This document shows positions 39,744 through 51,264 of a stretch of 64,000 nucleotides of DNA, one piece after another (position 1 is the first letter of the stretch; every line of letters begins with the position of its first letter). The notes beneath the pieces are model-generated. The model saw only the letters and a list, made by a program, of their open reading frames with translations. It ran no database searches and had not been told where the DNA came from. The DNA comes from Sphaerolaimus hirsutus (Eukaryota; Nematoda; Chromadorea; Monhysterida; Sphaerolaimidae), in assembly GCA_964036195.1 (NCBI GenBank), contig OZ038458.1, positions 19,295,832 through 19,359,831 of the forward strand, written 5' to 3'. Position numbers and translations under genes: made by a program.

Positions 39744-40037
39744 TGCTACCAGGTTGCTTTTACCCAACTGTATCAAGGTAACTACCACAGTGGTGATAAA
39801 TAATATCACCACTATGGTAGTTACCTTGATACAGTTGGGCAAAAACCATGTTGCCAAACCCGCGAGGTTCATGTTTCATCTCAAACATTGGGATTGCTAC
39901 CAGGTTGTTTTTACCCAACTGTATCAAGGTAACTACCACAGTGGTGACAAATATCACCACTATGGTAGTTACCTTGATACAGTTGGGCAAAAACCAATGT
40001 TGCCAAACCCGCGAGGTTGATGTTTCATCTCAAACAT
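39744..40037. repeat. Duplicated 145-base unit, each with a perfect long hairpin
   Basis: Two tandem units share GGGATTGCTACCAGGTTG. Each has near-perfect arms CCCAACTGTATCAAGGTAAC and complement around a loop of a few bases (39769-39838 and 39913-39988). Confidence 0.8.
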
Positions 40038-40290
40038 AGGTCAGTGGCAAAAACGTCTCTCACTAGGCTTGCCGCACGGCGACCTGGTTTTACTATGGGC
40101 ATGTTCCATAAGCGACCAGCCGTGGTCGTGTGTCCAATTTTTTGGTCACATGATTGCGACAGTGGTTGCGCGTTTTGTCTTCTAGATAAAACGCGCAAAA
40201 TAGTCGCTTTTGGCAAAACGCCCAGCAGTAATAAACAGAAAAAGCATACAAGCATGAAATAGCCTATAAGTTCAAATTGTGTCTCTTCTC

Positions 40291-40617
40291 CAGGGTTGGT
40301 TTTATAAAAATTCATTTTAGTAAAATTGTATAAAAATTGTACAAAAATTTTATTTTATTATTATTTTATTCTTCAATTTTCTATTTTATTTTTATTTTAT
40401 TCTTCAATTTTCCATTTTATTTTTATTTCATTTTTATTTTTTTTTTTAGTTCCAGACCAGGATTGGTTTTTGTAAAATTCATTTGACTAAAATTGTAGTA
40501 AAATTGTATAAAAATTGTATTTTATTTTTTTTATTCATGTTTCGATTTTTTTTTTCTTCAATTTCCAGTTTATTTTTACTTTTTTTATATTTTTTTTCTG
40601 AGATTTTGCCAACCCTG
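40291..40617. mobile_element. hAT-like MITE CAGGGTTGG...CCAACCCTG
   Basis: Same family as 30384-30723. Flanks CTCTTCTC and CTCGTCAC agree at 6 of 8 positions. The interior is T-rich with an internal half-duplication. Confidence 0.75.
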
Positions 40618-41070
40618 CTCGTCACCACTCTACGAGCATCTGGGGTTCCGTTCCAAAAGTTCACAAGCGCCAAATCCAGAAAAATCGAATTAAGCGTGGA
40701 TTTGACCTCCACGTATAGTTTTTAACATTTTAGAAAAAAATCAGTGTTATAGTCCATTTCGTTCCCGAGATACAGTGGTACCGATTTTCAAAAAAATTGC
40801 AATTTTCACATCGAAAGTTCACATATTCATGACCAGTCCCCTTGAAAAACAGGACTTTCACATCGAAAATGCATAAATCCATCTCAGACCGCCGGAGTTT
40901 CATATCGAAAATGCACATATCCAAAAAATAGTTTCATTTCCAAAAATGCACTCGTGCTTCGGAGCGGCCGCGAAGAGCTGGCCGGAATTTCCATACAAAA
41001 TAAGTTTCATTTCCGAAAATGCATACGTGAATTTCCAAATCTATTTTGCACTATAAATCAAATATGCATA
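40618..41070. other. Gene-free interval
   Basis: Contains repeats with TTTCACATCGAAAATGCA, related to the 53.4-54.2 kb element. No gene seen. Confidence 0.4.
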
Positions 41071-41475
41071 CTGTATTACCTCGAATTATCCCCCCTTGAA
41101 TTAACCCCCCTCCCCCTCGAATAAACCCCCCCCTCGTAATACCCCCCCTTCGGAATGATGTACGTCATGTACATAATAAATACGTCATGTATGCAATGTA
41201 CATGATGTATATTACTGTTAATTTGCATTGCAGCTACACATAGACTAGTTTGTGTAGCTATCTACGCTTTTATGTCCAAATATATCCTGTTTGGACACAT
41301 TTATTACCTGTTTTGGGTATGCAAATGCCTACTATTTACTACGATCCTTACGAAAATTTCTGACGAAATAATAAAACCCACCCTCGAATAACCCCCCCCC
41401 CCTCGAATTAACCCCCCCCTCAAATTTTGCTGGCGAAATAACAAACCCCCATGGGGGTATTTCGAGGTAATACGG
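41071..41475. mobile_element. CCGTATTACC-type MITE
   Basis: TA duplications (41069-41070, 41476-41477); left end CTGTATTACC, right end GGTAATACGG. Close relatives are at 43134-43531 and 46427-46828, and the interior matches part of 24688-25655. Confidence 0.85.
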
Positions 41476-43133
41476 TATTTATATTGATCAGAAAATTTAG
41501 GTAGAGGTACTTTTAGACACGGACTTTGCAGTAGTGTAATTCGTTTTTGCCTGTGATGCACCGTTAAGAAGTTATTCAACATTTAATAATAAATTTTCAA
41601 ATGATTATTGCACTGTGAAAAACACGCAAAATCGTTTTACTAGTTTCAATTTTCAAAAACATTTTCAATTTTCTTTGTCGAAAGATCAAATCAAATCAAA
41701 TCAACTTGATTACAATTCTGCCGGCGCGCGTCAGACGGTTTAAAAAAATATTTTACAATAAATTAAAATCGCATACACACACAGCTGCGTTTACACCGTC
41801 AGATCACGTGTCCCGATAATCTTTTTTTTGGCTTTCATGTCATGAACATCGAATATTTGTCGTGTCGGGCACCTAGACTTCGACCACCATTTTTGCCTAG
41901 GACACACATAAATTTTCATATAATGACATAATCCACACTAGTTTACCAGCATTTTCAGTTTACCAGAGGTAAACTGAATTAATTCAGTTAACTTTTTTTG
42001 TTTCACGGATTGTATGAGTGGGTGGAGCTTAGGCCGCCATCTTTATTTTTTCTAGTTTGCCAAAGCAGTGATTATTCCCTGTAAACATGAATTTTCAATT
42101 TCTAAAATTGTGTAAGAACAGAGAATTGTTCATGTAATTTTTTGTTGCATCATGTACAGTACATCCTGTAGATGTTGTCCAAATTTTCAAAATATTTTTA
42201 AGTGTAAATTTGTTTTTTTAAATCAAATTTATTTATTTTCGGCAGAAAAAATTAATATAAAATCAACCGTTTTGTTTTTTTTCTGTTTATTTAATGGATG
42301 GAAATGATCAGTTTTCATTCAGCTATCGAACATTACAAATGAAAATTGGATTTTTTATGAATTTTTTTTCATAAAAATACATTTTAATGAATAACAATTC
42401 AATGGAATGCATGAATCAGACAAAAATTGGACACATGAAAGACAACCATAACATGCACAGATAACACAATTTTTTCAGTGTAAAATGAAAGACTTTTCAA
42501 CTTATGATTTTTCATTTTTCTAACTAAAGAAGTCCATAAAAGATTAAAAAATGACAAAAACTTGTCAATGAAATGACAGTTTGTTCGCCTTTGACCATTG
42601 TAACTAATTGCACTTGAAAAATCAAATGTAAGTGTGGCAGATAGCATGCAAATGATTTTTTAATATTTTTCATTTAAGTTTAACATGAGTATGTGACTGA
42701 ATTCCAAACTGCTATTTTTACAGCAATTTTTTAATTTGATTTTAACATGAATCATAGCTGTAAATTCAACAGTCCCAGGATTCACCCATGCAACACAACC
42801 AGCAGGAGTAAGCATCCAATTCTTGATCATTCCCCTCATGTGGCGAGCTTCTCTCTTGTCAATGTACCTTTGTATAATGCACTGGAGGAACATCATCAAG
42901 CTGAGTCAATTTGAGTCAGAAGATGCAGATATATACAAAATCATTAATTAATACTGCTTGTAGTACTAGTACATCGTTCCACTTTGCCTAATATTCTCAT
43001 AATAATAATAAAAAATCTAATTTCTAATAAAATCGCCTAATAATAAAATTTCTCACATTATAAGCTGTTTGTTACAAACATCTTATATGTATTCCTTTTT
43101 TAAGTTTACTATATGTATGAATTTTTACATGTA
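41476..43133. other. Gene-free, AT-rich interval
   Basis: Carries an inverted copy of the 32.8 kb repeat (41785-41895) and a short AGTTTACCA repeat near 41940. I see no convincing frame, tRNA or other element. Confidence 0.4.
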
Positions 43134-43531
43134 CCGTATTACCTTGAATTATCCCCCCCCCTTGAATTAACCCCCCCTCGAATTGACCCCCCCTCAAAAT
43201 GGGCTGGGGAAATAATAACCCCCCCCTTGAAATACCCCCCTCCGGAATGATGAACATCATGTATGCAATGTACATGATGTATTTATTACTACTTATTTGC
43301 ATCGCAGCTACTTTTATATGCTCATTTGTGTACAGATGTACATCTTCAGCACCAATATAACCTATATTCTCACATTTATTACCATTTTTGTGTAAGAAAT
43401 AGCGTATTCTTTACTATGAATTCCACAAAATTTTCTGGCGAAATAATAAAACCCCCCCCTCGAATTAACCCCCCCTCAAATTTTGCTGGCGAAATAATAA
43501 ACCCCCATGGGGGTATTTTGAGGTAATACGG
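43134..43531. mobile_element. CCGTATTACC-type MITE
   Basis: TA duplications (43132-43133, 43532-43533) and complete CCGTATTACC inverted ends. Confidence 0.85.
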
Positions 43532-44215
43532 TATTCCTTTTTTTACATTTACTATATGTATGAATTTTTACATTTTTTTGTGTCACCACAATTTATGACA
43601 AAAATTAAAAAAATCATAATATTTTTTGAAAAGGTTTTAGGGCTTGTACAGACCACCATTAAAACCGCGATTTTTTTCTGTACATGTCAGTGAAAAAATG
43701 ACTCAAATCCGACCTACATTTGACAAATAAACTTCGCAATGATTTACAAGGTTTAATTCAAAGTAACACAGTAGAAGTAAACTGGTGACGCGTCACCTTT
43801 TTGTAATTTGGCAGGGTTACAGTAGCGTCGCAAACATCGTCAGTTTGCCTGTGCATTTCATGCGACCAGCTTACTGTAAAAGTGAAAAAATAACAACTTT
43901 ATGAGCAGAATGCTAAGTAACTGTCATTATAAGCACCAAAATAAGATATAAATGCTATAACAATCACAAATTTCTTGATACAGATGAAATTCAAAAAAAA
44001 GTAGTTTACATCTTATGTGCGACACTTTCTGCATCACCAGCGTAGCGTTGCCAAAAATTGCATTCAGTTTGCCCATATTGTTTCACATATAAAACAATCT
44101 GGCAATGCGTTGCATTTCTGTGACTTGCCGAAACCACTAACCCCAGAACGCGAAACACAAAAATAAACTAATGTTGACACGTTGACATTTTTGCTTGACA
44201 CATTGTTAAACTAGC
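43532..44215. other. Gene-free, AT-rich interval
   Basis: No coding frame and no clear repeat recognised. Confidence 0.4.
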
Positions 44216-44223
44216 GTGTACAC

Positions 44224-45558
44224 TAGGGCTCGAACTCGACTCGACTCGACTCGACTCGACTCGTGACTCGAGGGTAAAATGGGGTGCTGACTCGACTCGA
44301 CTGACTCGACCGGAAACATATGGCCCCGACTCGAGACTCGAGGTTTTTGCCCGACTCGACTCGAAAATTCAGCAAATTTCGAGTCGGGGTTTCCCATTGA
44401 ATCATATCAAAAATATCAAGTTTATTATGACTTTTAAACATATTTTTCAAAAATTTTGCGCGCAAGCGCACCGCATGCAGCATATATAATTGCTTGTCAT
44501 ATCTATTCAATGATGTCTAAAGTCAAGTTTTTCAACTCAAGTTGCTATACAATTCTACAGAATGAAACACACACCACGTCAAATAGATTCCACAATGTTG
44601 GCACTGACCCAAAAAGAAGTAATGTACCATATTTCCTCGAAATACCACCCCTATCGAAATACCCCGACTCGAAATACCCCCCTCAAAATGGGCACTATGA
44701 ACTTATAACCCCCCCCCCCTATTTACTGTTTAGAGAACGTAATGCGGTTTGTCATCCGGGAAACGCAGAACACATGTTAAAAACAATGACTGTGTTATGT
44801 TAGAACCGGTTATATCCGCGTACATATGTAAGTCCATAGAGTGTTTTTGTTGCATTTTTCGACATTTGTGTAAGTTGCAAACAACAATTTAGTACTGGGA
44901 TTTCAATTTTTTTTAGTGAAATAATAAACCCCCCCCCCTCGTTTAACCCCCCCCCCCCCCACCCCTCAAAATTCCCACTCTGGAAAGATAAACCCCCCGG
45001 GGGCCGGGGGGTAATTTCACTATTGGATTGGAATGAATGAATGAATATGAATACAACAATGTCTAGGCAGTATGTGTCTTTGTCACCTTCTCTCGACACT
45101 GTGCATGACAGGGCATTTTACAGGGTCACCATCCTCTGTAAACAAACACTCCCATTAAAATAGGTATAACTGGAAAAAACTTCTGCCATTAAAAAACCAG
45201 GTCATTTAAAGATGTTGTTTTCCATCCCCAGGCTGGCTTCATTTTTGTTTGTGGCAACATCAAGAAAGTGAACATGTGTGACAAAATGTTAAAGTTTTGC
45301 TTTATATTGATATTAAAATCAACCGTTGGCATTAGAGTGTGTAAAAACATTGGTTGAAGAACCAGTAAACCAGGTTGAAATTTCTGCAAGTATTATGTGA
45401 AAAAGTAACGCATCCGACTCGACTCGAGACTTGAAATTTTTGCCTGACTCGACTCGATTTTTCACTGACTCGCCTGACTCGACTCGCCGACTCGACCGGA
45501 AAAATTTTGGGGTTGAGACTCGAACTCGAGTTTGAAAAAAATCGAGTTTCGAGCCCTA
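44224..45558. mobile_element. hAT-like element TAGGGCTCGA... with ACTCG microsatellite ends
   Basis: A perfect 8-bp duplication GTGTACAC (44216-44223, 45559-45566); ends TAGGGCTCGA/CGAGCCCTA. Both subterminal regions are runs of GACTCGACTCGA. A decayed CCGTATT-type MITE (about 44627-45020) is nested inside. No transposase frame. Confidence 0.85.
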
Positions 45559-45729
45559 GTGTACACGCCCATTGTGTATGATTACATCATACATGAAAAT
45601 TTATGATTGTCTTAGGTAAAAAGGGCGATCGAGATCTAGGTGTCAGACACAACAAATATTCAATTTTCATGACATGAAAGCCAAAAAAATTTGTCAGCAC
45701 ACGTGACAGTGTAAACGCTGCTCTGTAGG

Positions 45730-46082
45730 AAAGTACCCTATTCCTGGGACTGGAGTATTCAAATAAATCCCACAAAAAGCTTTGTACTAAAATGGTGCAA
45801 AAAAGCGGATATAATCAGGAAATGGCGCCTGGGTTTGCACGCAAGAATGTGCCGACATTTATTACAGAAACAGACAAAATCAAATATTTAGGTGTGTGGT
45901 TTACAAGCTGTAAAGATACATTTGCGGCGCGTAGAGACAAAACGATGGACAAAGTGAAAAGTTTACAAGGGATGATTGTGCGCTGCAGCAGGAAAAGCCA
46001 CAGACCCTTATGGTACGCGAACCACATATGGAAAACATATATGCTGAAAGTGCGATTTTATACGGGTTAGATGTGGTAGGGA
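45730..46082 (+). pseudogene. LINE (non-LTR) reverse transcriptase fragment, 5' part
   Basis: Encodes the RT thumb side: a segment including DKIKYLGVWFTSCKD (the KYLG motif of LINE RTs) and ARRDKTMDKVKSLQGMI. A frameshift near 46030 moves homology to the frame reading ESAILYGLDVVG, which reaches the insertion at 46083. It is 5'-truncated, as is usual for LINE copies. Confidence 0.75.
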
Positions 46083-47305
46083 TAGTGATGTAAAAAGCGT
46101 CAGACTTTTGGCGCCAAGCGCCAAAAGCGCCATGGCGCTTTTCCGGAACTAGCGCCAAGCGCCAATGGCGCCACAGCAAAATGGCGCCAAGCGCCAAAAG
46201 CGCCATGGCGCTTTTCTGGACCTTAGCGCCAAGCGCCAAAGGCGCCAGGGGACATGGCGCCAAGCGCCAATGGCGCCAGCGCCAAAATGATATTGCCTTT
46301 AATGATACAGGTGAGACAAAGTACTATTTTCTTCACTTTCAATAACTTGTATTGCCTCCAAAAACACAAAAATGGTCAAATAATGGAAATCCATAAGTTT
46401 TCTTGCTCAACATCCAACTGTAACTACCGTATTACCTCGAATTATCCCCCCTTGAATTGACCCCCCCCATCGAATTAACCCCCCCCCCTCAATATGGGCT
46501 GGAAAAATAATAACCCCCCCTCGAAATACCCCCCCTCCGGAATGATGTACATCATGTATGCAATGTACATGATGTATTTACGACTACTAATTTGCATTGC
46601 AGCTGCACTGATACACTCATTTGTGTACAGTTATACATCTTTAACCCCAATAAAACCTATTTTCTCACATTTATTACGTTTTTGTGTATGAAAAACCGTA
46701 TTCTTTACTATGAATTTCACAAAAATTTCTGACGAAATAAAAACGCCACCCCTCGAATTAACCCCCCCCACCTAAAATTTTGCTGGCGAAAAAATAAACC
46801 CCCATGGGGGTATTTCGAGGTAATACGGTAAGACTGGTCCAAATAGATAGCAAATTGCCCCTCTGAAGTGGTGGAAGCTGAAAGATTGTCTGGTGGTTGG
46901 GGGTTGCAGAGTTTCGATCTATTAGATATTTCAAGATTTAAAGTGCAAACTGTGAGATAACAGGGTAAAAATAGCTAAATTACATATCTGAGTAAAATAC
47001 CTATGTAAAATAATTAAATACATGGCCAAAAATTGCTGAAAATGGGAATAAGGCACATGAACACCGCGGCGCAATTATCACTCCCTGGCACTTTTTTGGC
47101 GCTTTAAAAAATGGTAGCGCCAAGCGCCAATGGCGCCACTGGAAACTAGCGCCAAGCGCCAAAAGCGCCATGGCGCTTTTCGGAAACACAGCGCCAAGCG
47201 CCAATGGCGCCGCAGCATTTTAGTGCCAAGCGCCAAAAGCGCCATGGCGCTTTTTGCTTTGGCGCTAGCGCCAGGCGCCAGCGCCATGGCGCTTTCACAT
47301 CACTA
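46083..47305. mobile_element. GGCGCC-rich hAT-like element inside a LINE
   Basis: A perfect 8-bp duplication GGTAGGGA (46075-46082, 47306-47313) and ends TAGTGATGTAAAAAGCG and AGCGCTTTCACATCACTA type. Both arms are AGCGCCATGGCGCT palindromes and the middle holds a CCGTATTACC MITE (46427-46828). Confidence 0.85.
46427..46828. mobile_element. CCGTATTACC-type MITE nested in hAT-like element
   Basis: TA duplications (46425-46426, 46829-46830) and full inverted ends; the same subfamily as 43134-43531. Confidence 0.85.
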
Positions 47306-48142
47306 GGTAGGGATGCGCCAAAAACATGTTGATTTCATGGATCGAATCTATCTGCAAACTATGAAAATGGCCAGTAGGCTGCCAAAAACGTGTTGCAACG
47401 ACGCTTTGTGGCAAGAATTAGGTGGCATGCGACCGTCCGATAGGCTACAACGGCACACAATGAATTACGACAGGTACTTGAATACGACTTCTAAAATTCT
47501 ACTTTCTTCAGCATATGCATATATATGCAAAAATACAGACGCGAAGAGTACAAAAACACGACAAATGGGGGGTTCGATTTATGGTCGGGTACTTCAATTC
47601 GTGAAAAATTTCCGTCTGACGGCTTCTATGAGTCGGTCCATGTCAAAAGCCAACCTGAAACAGAGTACAGCCCGAGTGTGCAATAGAAACAGTGATGCTA
47701 CATTATTGCAGCACTCGAGTCAAAAGTTGCGTTTTGATACGGCAACAGGAGATAGGCTCGATTTAAGAACGCTATCTGGCAAATACTGGCTATGGTTACA
47801 GGCGCGCTACAATTGTCTGCAATACCCGAAAAACGAGATGCTTTACTGCAACGCATGCAGCACAAAGGGGGTTAGAATACCACTAACCCTGTCACACATT
47901 TTTGGTGACGCATGCGGGCAGGCTGCGTCAAAAAAACGGCTGAGTGATTTGAAATGACGGGAAACTGTGACTGCGAATCTATAAAATCGGATGCGAGCGG
48001 CCAGCTTCTGATAAAATGGCTAATATCATCTAAAAGATGGCAATCGCATAGAGCGAAGGTGCATGAACACATAAAAAAATTGTTTAGACAGATGCTCCAT
48101 CGTGCAACATTGGCGGGCAATGTTCTCCACAACATTGGATGA
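47306..48142 (+). pseudogene. LINE fragment, 3' part with CCHC-type end
   Basis: Resumes the LINE reading frame after the hAT-like insertion (MDRIYLQTMKMASRLP...). Near the end it has CNACSTKGVRIPLTLSHIFG followed by DAC, a C-x2-C...H...C cluster typical of LINE C-termini. The frame stops near 47957 and related residues continue one frame over to 48142. Possible LINE 3' UTR continues to about 48330. Confidence 0.75.
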
Positions 48143-49001
48143 TGTGTGGATGTAAAACTGTGGAAAAAAGAGGCGAGAAAACAATGCTCAAAGAGCTATC
48201 ACCATCACCGTGCCGGCAGCCTTGCAGCTCTCCTCGCGGACACGGCAGTCACCATGACGGCCGGATAAGATACGACACTTTGACAGACTTCTATGCGTAG
48301 GCCGCAGAGTTGTGATATTAATTTTAGACATTTTACATGCGACGTAATGTGTGCATTAATGGACGTGTTATTTTACAAAAACAACCTCATGTCGACTCAT
48401 CACAGCGGCAGTGTTCATTGAGTGCTGGCGTGAAGTCACGATATGACAATACTATAAACTTCAATAAAAAAAACCCAATATCAATATGGGAAAGAGATCA
48501 TTTGGATTGTTTGCTGCACCAAAAATACATAGATTTGTGAGTTGAAAAATGGTTTTACTGAAATGAAGCTTTAGTGTTGAAGTAAATATTGCGGTATATG
48601 TGTATAGCGTATGTCCTCGAACCCCCCCCCCCCCCTCAAAATAACCCCCTTCAAAATTCTCACTTTGAAAAAAACCCCGGGGGGGGGGGGGTATTTCGAA
48701 TACGGCACCTACAATAATGCGCAATGTTACTCGTGTCGTCAGCAAGCTTTGAATTGGGATCGCAACTAGTTGACATTCGGTGTCATTACAAACTAGTGTG
48801 TGTAGGCGCTATAATTCAATTCAGTGTGTTTAATTTTATTGAGTAAATAATACATTTTTTTAGATAGGTACATGCGTCAAACCAATGATCATGAACTCAT
48901 TATGTCTGATGTCGTTTTTATTGTCACCGGTTTTAGGTTTTTCTTGTAGTTTGTTACACTGAGTCTACAGCAACTTTGTGTGGTTATCCATCACTCGCGA
49001 A
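48143..49001. other. Gene-free interval
   Basis: Probable LINE 3' UTR, then a decayed CCGTATT-type element with C- and G-runs (about 48607-48712). No gene recognised. Confidence 0.45.
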
Positions 49002-49160
49002 TAGTGATTGAAAGGCACCGGGGCACCAGTGCCTGCCCCGGTGCTGGGGACCGAAGGGCACCAGCACCGGTGCTGGTGCGGTGCGGTGCGGTGCCACACT
49101 GCCGGTGCGGTGCGACCGTGCAGTGCGGTACTATTTTTTCCGGTGCCTTTTCGATCCCTA
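49002..49160. mobile_element. GGCACCGG-rich hAT-like MITE, short copy
   Basis: Ends TAGTGATTGAAAGGCACCGG and CCGGTGCCTTTTCGATCCCTA. Flanks CTCGCGAA/CTGGCGGA agree at 6 of 8 positions. Confidence 0.7.
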
Positions 49161-49729
49161 CTGGCGGAGCGAATTGCGATGTTTTAAATGAAAAATGAAA
49201 TGAATAAAATCAATGGAAAAGGAATGAACGAACCCTTTTGTGCTCATTCACGCATGAATAATAAAAAGGGAACATATTAAATACCTAATCCGACCATGAA
49301 CTTGGCATCAGAGATTAGGTCAAAACGTAGAAATTTTGTTAAAATGCATTTTTGAATCATTTGCGATTTTTTCCGCTTTAAAACTACATACCTATTTTAA
49401 AAAATGCTGACGCTTTACATACGCCCCTGTTATGCTGTTACGTGAGCGAGTGAAATTTACCATTTTTAGTGGGATTGAACATTTGTAAAGCCCACAAAAT
49501 CTAAGAATTATTCAAAATTGGCGAGAGAAAAAAAATCGAAAATGCAAGAATCCAGTGGAAAAGATTCGAAAATTGAAAAAATACTCCAAAGATCCGAAAA
49601 CTATTTTCGTACGGTAATTTAAAAAAATGTAAATTTGTGCGCACACCCCCAACGAGAACAATGAGTTCATGTAAAGAGTGGCGGATAATCTGACTAGGTA
49701 GGTCTTTATTATGTGTCTCGTGTGTCTTC

Positions 49730-50664
49730 TAGTGATGTTAAAGGCACCGGAAAAAATGGCACCGCACCGCACCGGCACCTTTGCCAACGCATGAAAAGGG
49801 CACCTGGCACCCTGGGGCACCGGTCAGAAAATGGCACCGCACCGCACCGGCACCGGTGCCTTTTGGAAAAAATGGCACCGGCACCGAAGGGCACCGGCGG
49901 GTTGCCGGTGCTAGCACCGAAAAGCACCGCACCGGGCTGGAATTTCTGAAGTAAATATCGGGCAGTTTCTCAGTGGTTTCACCTTTGGAAGTGCATATTT
50001 CCAGGAATTTTCAACCGATTTTGATGGTTGAGCACTTAAAATGATCAGAATGATGTGGCAATCACTTTTATGAAGCAATTACAATGATTACAAATGAAAG
50101 ATAAAATATTTAATTTACTACAATGTCCATAGCCACTATTGTCTACTGATCGGAGTCGTTGCTGTACAGAGAATGGAACTATCTCTGTCATAAACTGACA
50201 ACAAATTTTGAACAAAAAAGTAAGATAAATATAAAATATAAAAATGATAAAACTTCAACAAAATTTTAGATTCGCTCATCAGATCATGTATCGGGTATAA
50301 TGGATTTCACAGTAGGTATATTTTTTTGATGGGAGGTTTACAAAATAGGCAAAAACGGTTGGGTAAATATATCGCTGTTTTTTGAAATATGGATAAGCAC
50401 ATACTAAGGACAAAATTGCACAGCACATGAAGCCTTGGCCGGTGCCTTTCCCGGTGCCTTTTACTTTGCCCTGGTGCTAGCACCTTTGGCACCGGCAAAA
50501 AAATGGCACTGCACCGCACCGGCACCGGTGCTGTTCTGAAAAACATGGCACCGGCACCGGCATGGCACCCCTGAAGATTGCAATGGCACCGCACCAGCAC
50601 CGGTGCTGGTGCCCTTCGGTGCCCAGCACCGGGGCACCGGTGCCCCGGTGCCTTTACATCACTA
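49730..50664. mobile_element. GGCACCGGTGCC-rich hAT-like element, full copy 1
   Basis: 935 bases with a perfect 8-bp duplication GTGTCTTC (49722-49729, 50665-50672) and ends TAGTGATGTTAAAGGCACCGG-like. Two arms of GGTGCC/GGCACC repeats flank a unique AT-rich core with no obvious transposase. The orientation is opposite to the copies at 57.6 and 62.4 kb. Confidence 0.9.
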
Positions 50665-50923
50665 GTGTCTTCTATGCCACAAAAGTTTTTATTTGTTTTC
50701 ATTTGCCAGCGTCAAAGTTTTTTGAATTCAATTATCACTCTGCGAATCATATCGAATTTATTGTCCAACTGGAGATTTGCAGAATGATCTCCGGACTATG
50801 GCACAAACATACATAAAATGATCATACATAAAAACTCATCTCAATGTAAGCGTCGAAGCTTGTACAAAAGCGGTAAAATCAAGTAGAGTCAACCGATACA
50901 ATCAAAATGGAAACATTGAAATA

Positions 50924-51256
50924 CCGTATTTCCTCGAAATGCCACTCGGGGTTTGATTGTTTCAGGGCAAGAATTTTGAGGACGTTAAATGAAGGGGGTA
51001 TTTCGAGGGGGCTTATTATTTCGCCAGAAACTTTTTTAACTCCCAGTACTAATTTGTTGTTTGTAACGTACACAGACAGAAAAATGGGTTCTAACGTATG
51101 TAACACAGTACATGTAACATGTGTTCTGCATTGACCAGATCACAATCCGCAGCTTTGGTCATTTACATTCTCTTTACACTCAATTGGGGGGGGGGTATTT
51201 CGAGGGGGTAACAATTCAAAGTGACCATTTTGAGGGGGTATATCGAGGAAATACGC
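50924..51256. mobile_element. CCGTATTTCC-type MITE next to AGMO copy 2 stop codon
   Basis: TA duplications (50922-50923, 51257-51258) and inverted CCGTATT/AATACGC ends. It lies 8 bases beyond the AGMO copy 2 stop, so it probably forms part of the 3' UTR and may supply the polyadenylation region. Confidence 0.8.
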
Positions 51257-51264
51257 TACACCAA

